Below, piece after piece: positions 39,126-46,943 of a DNA stretch of 52,201 nucleotides (its first letter is position 1; each line of letters begins with the position of its first letter). The notes beneath the pieces are model-generated. The model was not told the origin of the DNA, made no database searches, and worked only from the letters and a program-made list of their open reading frames with translations. The stretch spans positions 1-52,201 of the forward strand of contig DATCYW010000091.1 in NCBI GenBank assembly GCA_036526255.1, given 5' to 3'. The stretch comes from Malonomonas sp036526255. GTDB taxonomy: Bacteria; Desulfobacterota; Desulfuromonadia; Desulfuromonadales; Geopsychrobacteraceae. A program made the translations under genes and the position numbers.

Positions 39126-41675
39126 ATGGTCAGCTTGACGATTGACGGTAAAGCGGTAAGCGTTCCCAAGGGGACAACGATTCTGGAAGCTGCAAAGCAG
39201 GTGGAGATCGAGATTCCGACTCTCTGCTGGTTGCAGAAGGTTTCTCCGACCGGTGCCTGCCGCATTTGCGCGGTTGAGATCGAAGGGATTGATCGGACCA
39301 TGACCGCCTGTAATACTCCGGTCAAAGAAGCGATCGTAGTCACCACCCAGTCGGAAAAACTGACCCGGATCCGCAAGCAGATCATGGAACTGATTCTGGT
39401 CAATCACCCCCTCGACTGCCCGGTTTGTGACGCCGCAGGCGAGTGCGAACTGCAGAACTGCTGCTACGATCTGGGCGTTAATCGTCAGGAGTTCGCCGCC
39501 GAGGATGTCAATCCGCCGACCATCAACCACTGGCCGCTGATCCAGCAGGTTCCGTCACGCTGCGTCATGTGCGAGAAATGCGTTAAGGTCTGCCACGAAG
39601 TGGTCGGTGCCAACTCCCTGTTTGTCAACGACAAAGGGGACAAGGCGTTTATCGACAAGAATCTCGCCAGCTGTGAATTCTGCGGCAACTGTGTCGCCGT
39701 CTGTCCGACCGGCACCATGATCTCCAAACCGTTCAAGTTCAAGGCCCGCCCCTGGGCACTGCGCAAAGTGCCTTCGGTCTGTACCTATTGCCCCAGTCAG
39801 TGTCAGATCGATATCAATGTGCAGGGGAACGAAGTTTTCCGTATTACCTCCGATGATCAGGGAACGACCAACAACGGCAACCTCTGTATCGGCGGTTATT
39901 TCGGTTACGGGTATATCAACAGCAGCAAGCGCCTGACGTCGCCGAGCCGTGACGGCAAGCCGGTCAGTTGGGATGTCGCGCTGACCAGCGTGGCCAGTGA
40001 GATCGAAAAGATCCGTCAGGAGAGCGGTGCCGATGCCATCGCCGGTCTGGCCTCGCCGCGTTTGACCAATGAAGAGAACTACCTGTTTCAGAAGCTGTTC
40101 CGGGTCGCTATCGGCACCAACAATATCGATTCCGAGGCCCGCTTCGGCGCGCTGCGGGCGCTGAGCGCGCTCGACAAAGGACTCGGTCTGCGTGGTGCGA
40201 GCAATCTGATTAATGTTATCGGCTCTGCCGATGCGGTGCTGGTGTTCGGCGCCGATCCGACTGCCGAAGCGCCCGCAGTCGATTGGCAGATTCAGAACGC
40301 CGTGCGGCGCAAGGATGGCAAGCTGGTTATCGCCAACATGCGGCGGATCAAGTTGAGCCAGTTCGCCAACAGTCAGCTCAGCTACAAGCCGGGCAGCGAG
40401 ATAGCGTTGGCGAACGGTCTTGGTCGGCTGCTGGTCAATCGCGGCCTGATCGATGAGGCTTACCTGAACCGGATTGTCGCTAATCTGGATGAAATGAAGG
40501 ACCAGCTCGCTTCGGTCGATCTGGATCAGGTCGTCGAAGCGACCGGTCTGCCGCTGGCAGAGCTCGAAGCTGCCGCCGATCTGCTCGGCAAGGCCGCCAA
40601 TGTGGCGATTGTCTTCGGCGCCGATATCACCAAGTCGGCCCTGGGCACTGCCAAGTCTGCGGCGATAGCCAACCTGGCAATTCTCAGTGGTGCGCTGCGC
40701 GGTCAAGGCGGGCTCTTCCCGCTGGATGAGAAAGGCAATATTCAGGGCCTGCTCGACATGGGGGTCTGTCCTGAAAAACTGCCTGGATTCCAGAATTACG
40801 AGCAGCACAAGGCCAAGTTTGCTAAGGCCTGGAATTGCGCTCTGCCGTCCGGCGGTCAGGATGCCGAGGGGATTCTGCAGGGGATCGAAGCCGGCAAGAT
40901 CCGTTTCCTCTATCTGGCCGCAACCAACCCGCAGAGCTTCCCCAACAGCAATCGCTGGATGCAAGCGCTGGCTAAGGTCGAGGTGCTGGTAGTGCAGGAT
41001 ATTCTGCCGACCGAGGTCACCAGACTGGCCCATATCGTGCTGCCCGGCGCATCCTTCGCGGAGAAGGGGGGCAGCGTCACCTCCCTTGATCAGCGGGTCC
41101 GTTCGCTGGAGCGTGCGATCCGCCCGGTTGGCGAGTCCCGTGAAGACTGGGACATCTTTGCCGAACTTTTTGGTCGTCTGAGCAAGACGCCGCTGACCTT
41201 CAGCCGCAGCAGTATTCTGACCGAATTAAGCACCCTGACCTCGCTCTACGGAGATGTCTGCTTCACCGGCACCGACCGGCATCGCCCTTGCCTCAAACAG
41301 CCATATCGTCCGGCCGATAAGAGCCTGAACTACCAGCTGATCTCTGCCAGTGATGAGGCACAAGGGTTGCAACTGCTGTCCGGCAAGTCGGCCAGTCATT
41401 TTGGTACCACCTCCACCTGGGCTTCCGGGCCGCTGGCGGTCGAGGCGGAAGGGTATATCCAGATCAACGCCGAGGATGCGAAGTCCGCCGGGGTCGCCGA
41501 TGGCGACAGTTTGAAATTGACCAGCACAACCGGTTCGACGGTTGGTAAGGTAAAGATCACCAGCACATTGCCGCAAGGCTTGTTGTTTGCGCCTTACAAT
41601 TTCAGTGCGTTGGGGATTCAGAAGCTTATACCAGACGGCAACAACCGTACTTCGGTGCAGGTAGCCAAGGTCTGA
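39126..41675 (+). CDS. sfrA: SfrA-type NADPH oxidoreductase, alpha subunit (NuoG-like)
   Basis: An 849-residue protein built like complex I NuoG and formate dehydrogenase chains. It has an N-terminal [2Fe-2S] domain (C34, C45, C48, C62) and a His-Cys [4Fe-4S] segment ('HPLDCPVCDAAGECELQN'). Two ferredoxin clusters follow ('CVMCEKCVKVC', 'CEFCGNCVAVCPTG'), then another cluster at 'CTYCPSQC' and a molybdopterin-oxidoreductase-like domain to the end. Electrons from NADPH oxidised by SfrB would travel down this chain; NuoG-type members usually lack the pterin cofactor. 98 bases after sfrB; GAGGTGA precedes the ATG. A strong terminator follows. Confidence 0.88.
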   Translation: MVSLTIDGKAVSVPKGTTILEAAKQVEIEIPTLCWLQKVSPTGACRICAVEIEGIDRTMTACNTPVKEAIVVTTQSEKLTRIRKQIMELILVNHPLDCPVCDAAGECELQNCCYDLGVNRQEFAAEDVNPPTINHWPLIQQVPSRCVMCEKCVKVCHEVVGANSLFVNDKGDKAFIDKNLASCEFCGNCVAVCPTGTMISKPFKFKARPWALRKVPSVCTYCPSQCQIDINVQGNEVFRITSDDQGTTNNGNLCIGGYFGYGYINSSKRLTSPSRDGKPVSWDVALTSVASEIEKIRQESGADAIAGLASPRLTNEENYLFQKLFRVAIGTNNIDSEARFGALRALSALDKGLGLRGASNLINVIGSADAVLVFGADPTAEAPAVDWQIQNAVRRKDGKLVIANMRRIKLSQFANSQLSYKPGSEIALANGLGRLLVNRGLIDEAYLNRIVANLDEMKDQLASVDLDQVVEATGLPLAELEAAADLLGKAANVAIVFGADITKSALGTAKSAAIANLAILSGALRGQGGLFPLDEKGNIQGLLDMGVCPEKLPGFQNYEQHKAKFAKAWNCALPSGGQDAEGILQGIEAGKIRFLYLAATNPQSFPNSNRWMQALAKVEVLVVQDILPTEVTRLAHIVLPGASFAEKGGSVTSLDQRVRSLERAIRPVGESREDWDIFAELFGRLSKTPLTFSRSSILTELSTLTSLYGDVCFTGTDRHRPCLKQPYRPADKSLNYQLISASDEAQGLQLLSGKSASHFGTTSTWASGPLAVEAEGYIQINAEDAKSAGVADGDSLKLTSTTGSTVGKVKITSTLPQGLLFAPYNFSALGIQKLIPDGNNRTSVQVAKV

Positions 41676-41696
41676 TTGTTTCAACAGAGTTCACTC

Positions 41697-41726
41697 ACGC
41701 CCCGGGCTATCCGGGGCGTTTTTTTT
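41697..41726 (+). terminator. Intrinsic terminator of sfrBA
   Basis: ACGCCCCGG (41697-41705) and CCGGGGCGT (41711-41719) are perfect 9-bp arms around GCTAT, and eight T follow (41719-41726). Confidence 0.95.
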
Positions 41727-41753
41727 GGCAGGATCTAGCGGAAGGATCGAGAT

Positions 41754-42071
41754 ATGGCAACGCAATTCTGGAATTATCAGGAAAAAATCGCTTACAGTCA
41801 GGAAAAAGCGAACAAGGTGCAACTTGCCGAAACAGCGCACAGCCGGTCGACCCTCTGGTGCCTGTTGCCGGGACAACATATCCACGCGCACGTTCACGCC
41901 GGGGATCACATCTGGATGGTTTTAGAAGGTGAAGGTCAGTTTCTGCAGGAAGGGAAAGCGCCGGTCGCTATCAAGCCGGGAACCGTTCTGCTTGCCCCGG
42001 CCGGAGACTCCCACGGGGTCGACAATACCGGCAAAGAGGGGCTGGTGTTTCTGAGTGTTTCAGCCGGTTGA
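41754..42071 (+). CDS. Small cupin-domain protein
   Basis: A 105-residue single-domain cupin. Motif 1 is 'GQHIHAHVHAGDHIWMVLEG' with several histidines able to bind metal; motif 2 is 'GTVLLAPAGDSHGVDNTG' with a final histidine. Such proteins bind small ligands or act as metal-dependent isomerases and dioxygenases; no substrate is evident. Its ATG is 28 bases after the sfrBA terminator, so it needs read-through or its own promoter, which I could not find. A strong terminator follows it. Confidence 0.87.
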   Translation: MATQFWNYQEKIAYSQEKANKVQLAETAHSRSTLWCLLPGQHIHAHVHAGDHIWMVLEGEGQFLQEGKAPVAIKPGTVLLAPAGDSHGVDNTGKEGLVFLSVSAG

Positions 42072-42081
42072 TAAAGACAAG

Positions 42082-42118
42082 GGGCCGACCTGCAGTGCCG
42101 GTCGGCCCGATTTTTTTT
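42082..42118 (+). terminator. Intrinsic terminator of the cupin gene
   Basis: GGGCCGACC (42082-42090) and GGTCGGCCC (42100-42108) pair perfectly around nine bases, and eight T follow at 42111-42118. The hairpin also lies 16 bases past the extended arsS stop on the minus strand and could serve both genes. Confidence 0.93.
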
Positions 42119-42124
42119 ACTTAA

Positions 42125-42157
42125 GCAACCTAACTAGGTCGCGATCTCCCCGCCTCA
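42125..42157 (-). promoter_or_regulatory. Bacterial SECIS-like element and UGA selenocysteine codon of arsS
   Basis: On the minus strand UGA (42157-42155) is followed by 12 bases, then the stem GCGACCU (42142-42136) / AGGUUGC (42131-42125) closed by the loop AGUU. The 7-bp stem has one G-U pair. The loop starts 19 bases after the UGA and has G as its second base. Both features agree with the published pattern for bacterial SECIS elements (apical loop 16-37 bases from the UGA, G within its first two bases). The real stop UAG lies at the loop. Confidence 0.7.
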
Positions 42158-43126
42158 GGTAAAGCCGGAGCCGGCGGTGCAGGCATAACAATGCTCACCG
42201 ACGGCAATGGCCACCCCCTTTTCCGGATAATCGTTCAGTTCACTGATGTGCGTCAATTTGCTGGATAGCGGCATCTCCGCGGCAAGGTTAAAATCGCAAT
42301 CGTACAGATAACCGTCCCAGTTGACCGACAGCAGGCTGCGGCACATCAGCCCATCGATTGTACAGGGGTTGAAGCCGCTGCTGAGCTTTTCCATGTAGTT
42401 CTGCAGATTCTCAGATGTTTGCAGCCACTTCAGAAAACGGCCGAGCGGCATGTTGGCGAAAATGTAGAGCTGGTTGAACTCCAGCCCCCATTTGCGGGCC
42501 AGGTCGCGTTTGAACTTCTTCTCCGCCTGATCCTGAGCGCTCGGCAGAAAAGCGCCGCTGGGGCTGGCGACCAGGTCAAGTTGCAGGCCGCTGCCGGCGA
42601 TTCCATAGCCAGCGGCATTTAACTGCTTGAGCATTTGCAGAGAAGAATCCATCACCCCGGCGCCACGTTGAGCTTCAAGCTGACCGGCATTGGTTGCTGG
42701 GAAAGACGCTACCAGCACCACTTTGTGCCGCTTGAAAAGCTCGATCAGCCCCTGTTTGTCCGGGCGATTCAGCGCCGTCAGGTTGGTGCGCAGCATCAGC
42801 CGCTCGGTCAGTGGCGCTAGCTGTTCAATCAGATAGGGCAGGTCAGGGACCAACTCCGGGGCACCGCCGGTGATGTCGATGGTCGGATAATGGACCTGTC
42901 TCGCATGGGCGATGATCTGCTCCATGGTTGCCCGATTCATCTGTTCGCTGCGTTTTGGCCCGGCCGACAGGTGGCAGTGCCGGCAGCTGAGGTCGCAGAG
43001 CAGGCCGGTGTTGATCTGCAGGGTGGTGGTCTGCTCACGGGTCAGCGTCAGTTGCTGCTCAGTCAAGCGTTCATTGAAGGGTTGCAACTCTGAAAATATA
43101 GAGATTTGTTTCTGCTGGACGGTCAT
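42134..43126 (-). CDS. arsS: Arsenosugar-type radical SAM protein ArsS, probable selenoprotein
   Basis: A radical SAM enzyme with the cluster motif CDLSCRHC (C44, C48, C51), 'DITGGAPEL', and a cysteine-rich C-terminal region ('NPCTIDGLMC', 'YLYDCDFNLA', 'HCYACTAGSG'). The plain frame stops at a TGA (42157-42155) after 323 residues. Reading on gives U-G-G-E-I-A-T and a TAG at 42136-42134, so codon 324 is probably selenocysteine and the product has 330 residues. Members of this family are known to end in CTAG-x-G-x-x-(C or U)-GG, which the extension restores. It is linked to arsenosugar biosynthesis. The stop of the AhpD-like gene abuts its ATG (TAAATG). A caller that ignores recoding would end it at 42155. 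Confidence 0.85.
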
Positions 43127-43459
43127 TTACAGCGAAACCTTTTCCGCCAGTTTGCGCATCTGCATGCCGTGCACCAGTGAGGCGCCGCCGCGGATAGCGT
43201 TGGTCACATGCACCGCTTCGGTCATTTCGCCAAGGTTCGAACCCTTTTCCAGGCAACTGGTGGTGTAGGCATCGATACAATAGGGGCACTGAACGGCGTG
43301 GGCGACTGCCAAGCCGATCAAAGCTTTCTCCCGCGCGGTCAACTCGCCTTCGGCAAACACGGCAGCGTAGTAATCGAAAAATTTCTCCGCCAGTTCGGGT
43401 GCATCTTTACCGATTTCGGCAAACTTTTTCAGATCCTGCTGCTGGTAATAGTCGCTCAT
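43127..43459 (-). CDS. AhpD-like peroxidase-related protein of the ArsS operon
   Basis: A 110-residue carboxymuconolactone-decarboxylase / AhpD-fold protein. The redox motif is C-x-x-C in 'AVQCPYCIDAYT', followed by 'MTEAVHVTNAIRGGASLVHGMQ', which is typical of the small AhpD-like protein found next to ArsS. It may supply or accept electrons for the thiol or selenol chemistry of ArsS; that is inference. GGAG lies upstream of its ATG, and its TAA directly touches the arsS ATG, so it is the first gene of a two-gene operon. Confidence 0.88.
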   Translation of the reverse strand: MSDYYQQQDLKKFAEIGKDAPELAEKFFDYYAAVFAEGELTAREKALIGLAVAHAVQCPYCIDAYTTSCLEKGSNLGEMTEAVHVTNAIRGGASLVHGMQMRKLAEKVSL

Positions 43460-43520
43460 CGGTTTTCTCCTGTTGGTGAATGAAGTGCACCAAGGATAGC
43501 AAAGGCAACTAAAAAGGTCA

Positions 43521-44513
43521 CTAGTGCCGGCGTTTTAATTGATACTGACGGACCGCCTGATTGTGTTCACTGAGGGTGCGGGAGAACTGGTGACTACCAT
43601 CGCCACGCGAGACGAAGTAGAGATAATCGGATTCGGCCGGCGCGGCAGCGGCACGCAATGCCGCCAGTCCAGGACTGGCGATCGGCCCCGGGGGTAAACC
43701 TTTACGCAGATAGCTGTTGTAGGGGGTCGGCGTGACCAGATGCTTGCGGGTCAGATTACCGTCGAAATTCTCGATCCCATAAATGACCGTCGGGTCGGTC
43801 TGCAGCGGGATGCCGAGCCGCAGACGGTTGTGGAATACTGCTGATATCACGGGCATTTCCGACACTTTGCCGGTCTCTTTTTCGATGATCGAAGCCAGGG
43901 TAATCAGTTGATGCAGGTTCAACTGCAGGCCTTCCGCCTTGCCGAGCAGTTCAGCCGACAGATTATCGCGAAGTTCCTCGACCATCATCCTTAGCAGCGC
44001 CGCCTCATCAACCCCCGGCGTGAACAGATAGGTCTCCGGGAACAGATAGCCTTCGAGGCTGCTCGCCTGAATTTTCAGGGATTTAAGAAAGACGGGATCG
44101 TAGGCGAGATCAAACAGCTTCTGCCGATCCGCGTAGCCGAGCGTGGCAATCCGTTCGATAATCTGGGCCAGATTAAAGCCTTCGGGAATCGTCAGGCTGG
44201 CCTTTTCCACATCGCCAGAGACCAGGCGCGCCAGAATAGTTTCCGGTGATGCCGCTTCAGAAAAATGATAGGTGCCGCTCTGGATCCGCCCGCCCAGCTT
44301 GTTAAGTTTTGCCAGCAGCTTCAGCGACAGTGAGCTTTTAACCACACCGAAGGCTTCCAGTTCAGCGGCGACCTGCGAGAGACTGGTTCCCGGTTTAAGC
44401 TGGTAGCTGAGCGGTTGCGGCGGGGTCTGCGGTGCCAGCAAAAGGCGGTAGCCGGCCAGACCGTTAATCAGTAACAGCAGGGCCAGAAGTGACCAGGGGA
44501 GCAGTTTGCGCAT
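43521..44513 (-). CDS. mltG: Endolytic peptidoglycan transglycosylase MltG
   Basis: A 330-residue inner-membrane protein with one N-terminal helix (about 5-24), a LysM-like part ('YQLKPGTSLSQVAAELEAFGVV') and the YceG/MltG catalytic domain with the active-site glutamate in 'LASIIEKETG', plus 'NRLRLGIPLQTDPTVIYG' and 'SYLRKGLPPGPIASPG'. It cuts nascent glycan strands and thereby sets their length. The ATG at 44513 lies ten bases after the plsY stop; longer in-frame readings overlap plsY and are dropped. Shine-Dalgarno is weak, so it probably depends on plsY translation. Confidence 0.94.
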   Translation of the reverse strand: MRKLLPWSLLALLLLINGLAGYRLLLAPQTPPQPLSYQLKPGTSLSQVAAELEAFGVVKSSLSLKLLAKLNKLGGRIQSGTYHFSEAASPETILARLVSGDVEKASLTIPEGFNLAQIIERIATLGYADRQKLFDLAYDPVFLKSLKIQASSLEGYLFPETYLFTPGVDEAALLRMMVEELRDNLSAELLGKAEGLQLNLHQLITLASIIEKETGKVSEMPVISAVFHNRLRLGIPLQTDPTVIYGIENFDGNLTRKHLVTPTPYNSYLRKGLPPGPIASPGLAALRAAAAPAESDYLYFVSRGDGSHQFSRTLSEHNQAVRQYQLKRRH

Positions 44514-44523
44514 CAGAGCACTT

Positions 44524-45111
44524 TCACAGTTTGAACTTGTTTTCAGTGCCGGACAGCAGTCGGTCGATGTTGGCGCGATGGCGCCAGATGACGATGGCAG
44601 CAATCAGCAAAGTGACCGCAACCAGCGGCAGTGACCGCTCAAACAGCAGCACAAACAGCGGGACAGCTGCCGCGGTCAGGATCGACGCCAGTGAGATGTA
44701 GCGCTTGCGCCAGAGAATCAGCGCAAACAGCGCCAACGCGCAGAGAATCGACTTTGGCGACAGAACCAGAAAAACGCCGAGCGCCGTCGCCACCCCTTTG
44801 CCCCCTTTGAAACCGAGGTAGACCGGATAGCAGTGACCGAGAAAAGCCGCCAGCGCGACCAGGGCCAGCGAGGCGCCCTGATAGTTGAACAGGTTGATCG
44901 CCACCAGCAGCGGGATGACCCCCTTCAGGCAGTCGCCGATCAGGGTGATGATGCCGAGTTTTCGCCCGGCAGAGCGGTAGACGTTGGTGGCACCGATGTT
45001 GCCGCTACCGACCTTGCGCAGGTCTTCACCGCCCGCCAGCTTGGTCAGGATGATCCCGGTCGGAATGGCGCCGATCAGGTAGGCGCCAAGCAGCAGAAGA
45101 AAAAGCGTCAT
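44524..45111 (-). CDS. plsY: Acyl-phosphate glycerol-3-phosphate acyltransferase
   Basis: PlsY transfers an acyl chain from acyl phosphate to glycerol-3-phosphate, the first step of phospholipid synthesis. The 195-residue membrane protein has about five to seven helices and the three conserved loops: 'GSGNIGATNVYRSAG', 'GFKGGKGVATALG' and a shorter one near 'LWRKRYISLASI'. GGAG lies nine bases before the ATG. It forms an operon with mltG. The 137-base gap 45112-45248 upstream holds TTGCAT and TAAAAA hexamers 18 bases apart, a weak promoter candidate. Confidence 0.96.
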   Translation of the reverse strand: MTLFLLLLGAYLIGAIPTGIILTKLAGGEDLRKVGSGNIGATNVYRSAGRKLGIITLIGDCLKGVIPLLVAINLFNYQGASLALVALAAFLGHCYPVYLGFKGGKGVATALGVFLVLSPKSILCALALFALILWRKRYISLASILTAAAVPLFVLLFERSLPLVAVTLLIAAIVIWRHRANIDRLLSGTENKFKL

Positions 45112-45248
45112 TGGTATTACTCCACAAGACAGTAAAAGTGTCAGCGGCAGCCCGCTCCGAAAAGGGTTCAGCGACTGCAGCGGCCGACTGTTTTTACCAT
45201 TCTCACTAAGATAAATGCAAGTTGCCAGACTTTAAGCTCGGTTCAGGT

Positions 45249-46943
45249 TCAGGGGTGCAGATCTTTCAACGGGCTCGCTTTTTTGTTCCGCTGAACTTCT
45301 GTGGAGGGCCCTTTTTGCTTGAAGGCCTGCCAGAGCTTTGCACCGTTCCAGTCGCGGGACCCTTGCGCGTAAAGCGCCCGGTTCAAAGTTTCGATTTCTT
45401 TTGCGACTTCAACTCCGCAAGCTTTACCGATCTCTGTCAAGCTGATCGAAGGCCTCTCTCGCCAGATCTGATTGCCCCAGTCAAGTAGGGCGCTTTTAGC
45501 CAGCGCCGGGTCACTCCTTTGGCAGGCCGATTTAAGTCTCTTTTCCGCTTGTGTCACAGAGGTCTGCAGGTTCGTCTTTAAGTTCTGTTTCGCCGGCCTG
45601 CGGCTGCTGCGCCACCACGCCAGTATTGTTGCCAGCCAGCCAGATGCCAGCAGTGTCGTAAGGAGCGGCCAGAGCAGTGACTCTACAGGTGATGTCTCCG
45701 ACGGAGCTTCAGAGGTCGCTGCTGTTGCTTGCTGTGGAGGGATCGACTTGATTTCAACGTCGTGCGGTTGACCGCCGAGCGGCGCTTTGACCCGAAGAGT
45801 TGTGGTGGGCAGAAAAACCGTTTCTGGGCTGTCTGTCAGAGTGTTCCACCAATCAATTCTGATTTCTGGCAGTTGAAAATCGCCCATCTGGGTCGGAATC
45901 AGGGCAAGTTTCTCCTGTCGGAGAGAGACAGCGGGTTGTTTATTCAGATCATTTTCTAGCAGTGCCTGGTCCGGATAAAGTTTGAACCCCGGCAAATTGA
46001 GGGTGGGGAGTTTCGGCAGCTGATTGGCCTGCAAACCCTGTACAGCCAAGGTCAGGGTGCGGGTCGTCGGTTCACCGACCACTAGCTGTGAAGGCTCCTT
46101 CGACCAACTCTCGCTCAGTTGCAGTTTCTCCGCGGGAAGCCAGTACTTGCCTTGAAATGACTTCGGGATTGGCTTGATTTTGTAGCTGAACGCTTCAGAT
46201 TGCAACCGCTGAATTGGCCCGGCTTGATTTACTGCACCGAAAAAAGAGCGCTGGCTCTGCAGCAACTGCCCCTCAAAGCGGATTGGTTTTATCAGCAGAT
46301 CGCCGCTCTGTTGCGGAAAAACTGCATACTGGCGCTCGAAAACCAGGTAACGGCGGCCGTTGTGGATGGTTTCGAACTCACGGTCCGTGCCCAGTTTTTC
46401 GACGTTGCAGGCAATATTACTGAATTCAGGTTCTGAAAGACTGGCGTTGGTGATTTCTACCCTGCGGAACAGTTTCACACTGTAGGTCAGTCGTTGCTGA
46501 ACATAGGCGGTTTTCGGCTCAGCGTTCACTTCCAGAAAAATATCAGCAGCTTTATCGCTTTGCGAGTGACTGTCTGTGGCATTGATCGTCAGTATCAACG
46601 GCGGGCTGCTGTCGCTGCCGAAGGAAACGGCAGGTATCACCAGGGTGCCGGAGGTTTTTGCAAGCAGGGTTAGAATCCAGGTTTTTTTGCTGCTGTAGCT
46701 GCCGTTGATAATGCTGGTGCTGCTGCTCTGATTGTGCCCACGGATCTCGAAATCCCTCTCCAGGGGAGCGAAGTCGGGGTCAGCGTCGACCGATCCTGTC
46801 GCTTCGAAGAACAGCTGGAATGATTGGTTGACCAGCAGCAGATCCTGATCAACAAAAACCTTGATCTCAGCCGAGAAGACGGGTGTCGACTGCAAAATAA
46901 AGAGGCTGACCAGGGCAACCAGAAACACTCTTGCCGCTACCAT
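45249..46943 (-). CDS. batD: BatD-family protein
   Basis: A 564-residue envelope protein. A signal peptide ends near VFSA; the long periplasmic part begins with the BatD block 'IKVFVDQDLLLVNQSFQLFFE' and contains 'TWILTLLAKTSGTLVIPAVSF'. One transmembrane helix lies near 425-448 and a cytosolic tail completes it. BatD is the last member of aerotolerance-type operons; its exact role is unclear. AAGGAG precedes the ATG, and the gene overlaps the end of the preceding BatB/C gene by seven bases. Confidence 0.85.
   Translation of the reverse strand: MVAARVFLVALVSLFILQSTPVFSAEIKVFVDQDLLLVNQSFQLFFEATGSVDADPDFAPLERDFEIRGHNQSSSTSIINGSYSSKKTWILTLLAKTSGTLVIPAVSFGSDSSPPLILTINATDSHSQSDKAADIFLEVNAEPKTAYVQQRLTYSVKLFRRVEITNASLSEPEFSNIACNVEKLGTDREFETIHNGRRYLVFERQYAVFPQQSGDLLIKPIRFEGQLLQSQRSFFGAVNQAGPIQRLQSEAFSYKIKPIPKSFQGKYWLPAEKLQLSESWSKEPSQLVVGEPTTRTLTLAVQGLQANQLPKLPTLNLPGFKLYPDQALLENDLNKQPAVSLRQEKLALIPTQMGDFQLPEIRIDWWNTLTDSPETVFLPTTTLRVKAPLGGQPHDVEIKSIPPQQATAATSEAPSETSPVESLLWPLLTTLLASGWLATILAWWRSSRRPAKQNLKTNLQTSVTQAEKRLKSACQRSDPALAKSALLDWGNQIWRERPSISLTEIGKACGVEVAKEIETLNRALYAQGSRDWNGAKLWQAFKQKGPSTEVQRNKKASPLKDLHP

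Noticed and set aside
39555..41033. 492-codon open frame antisense to sfrA
   Set aside because: Shadow of sfrA for the same reasons.
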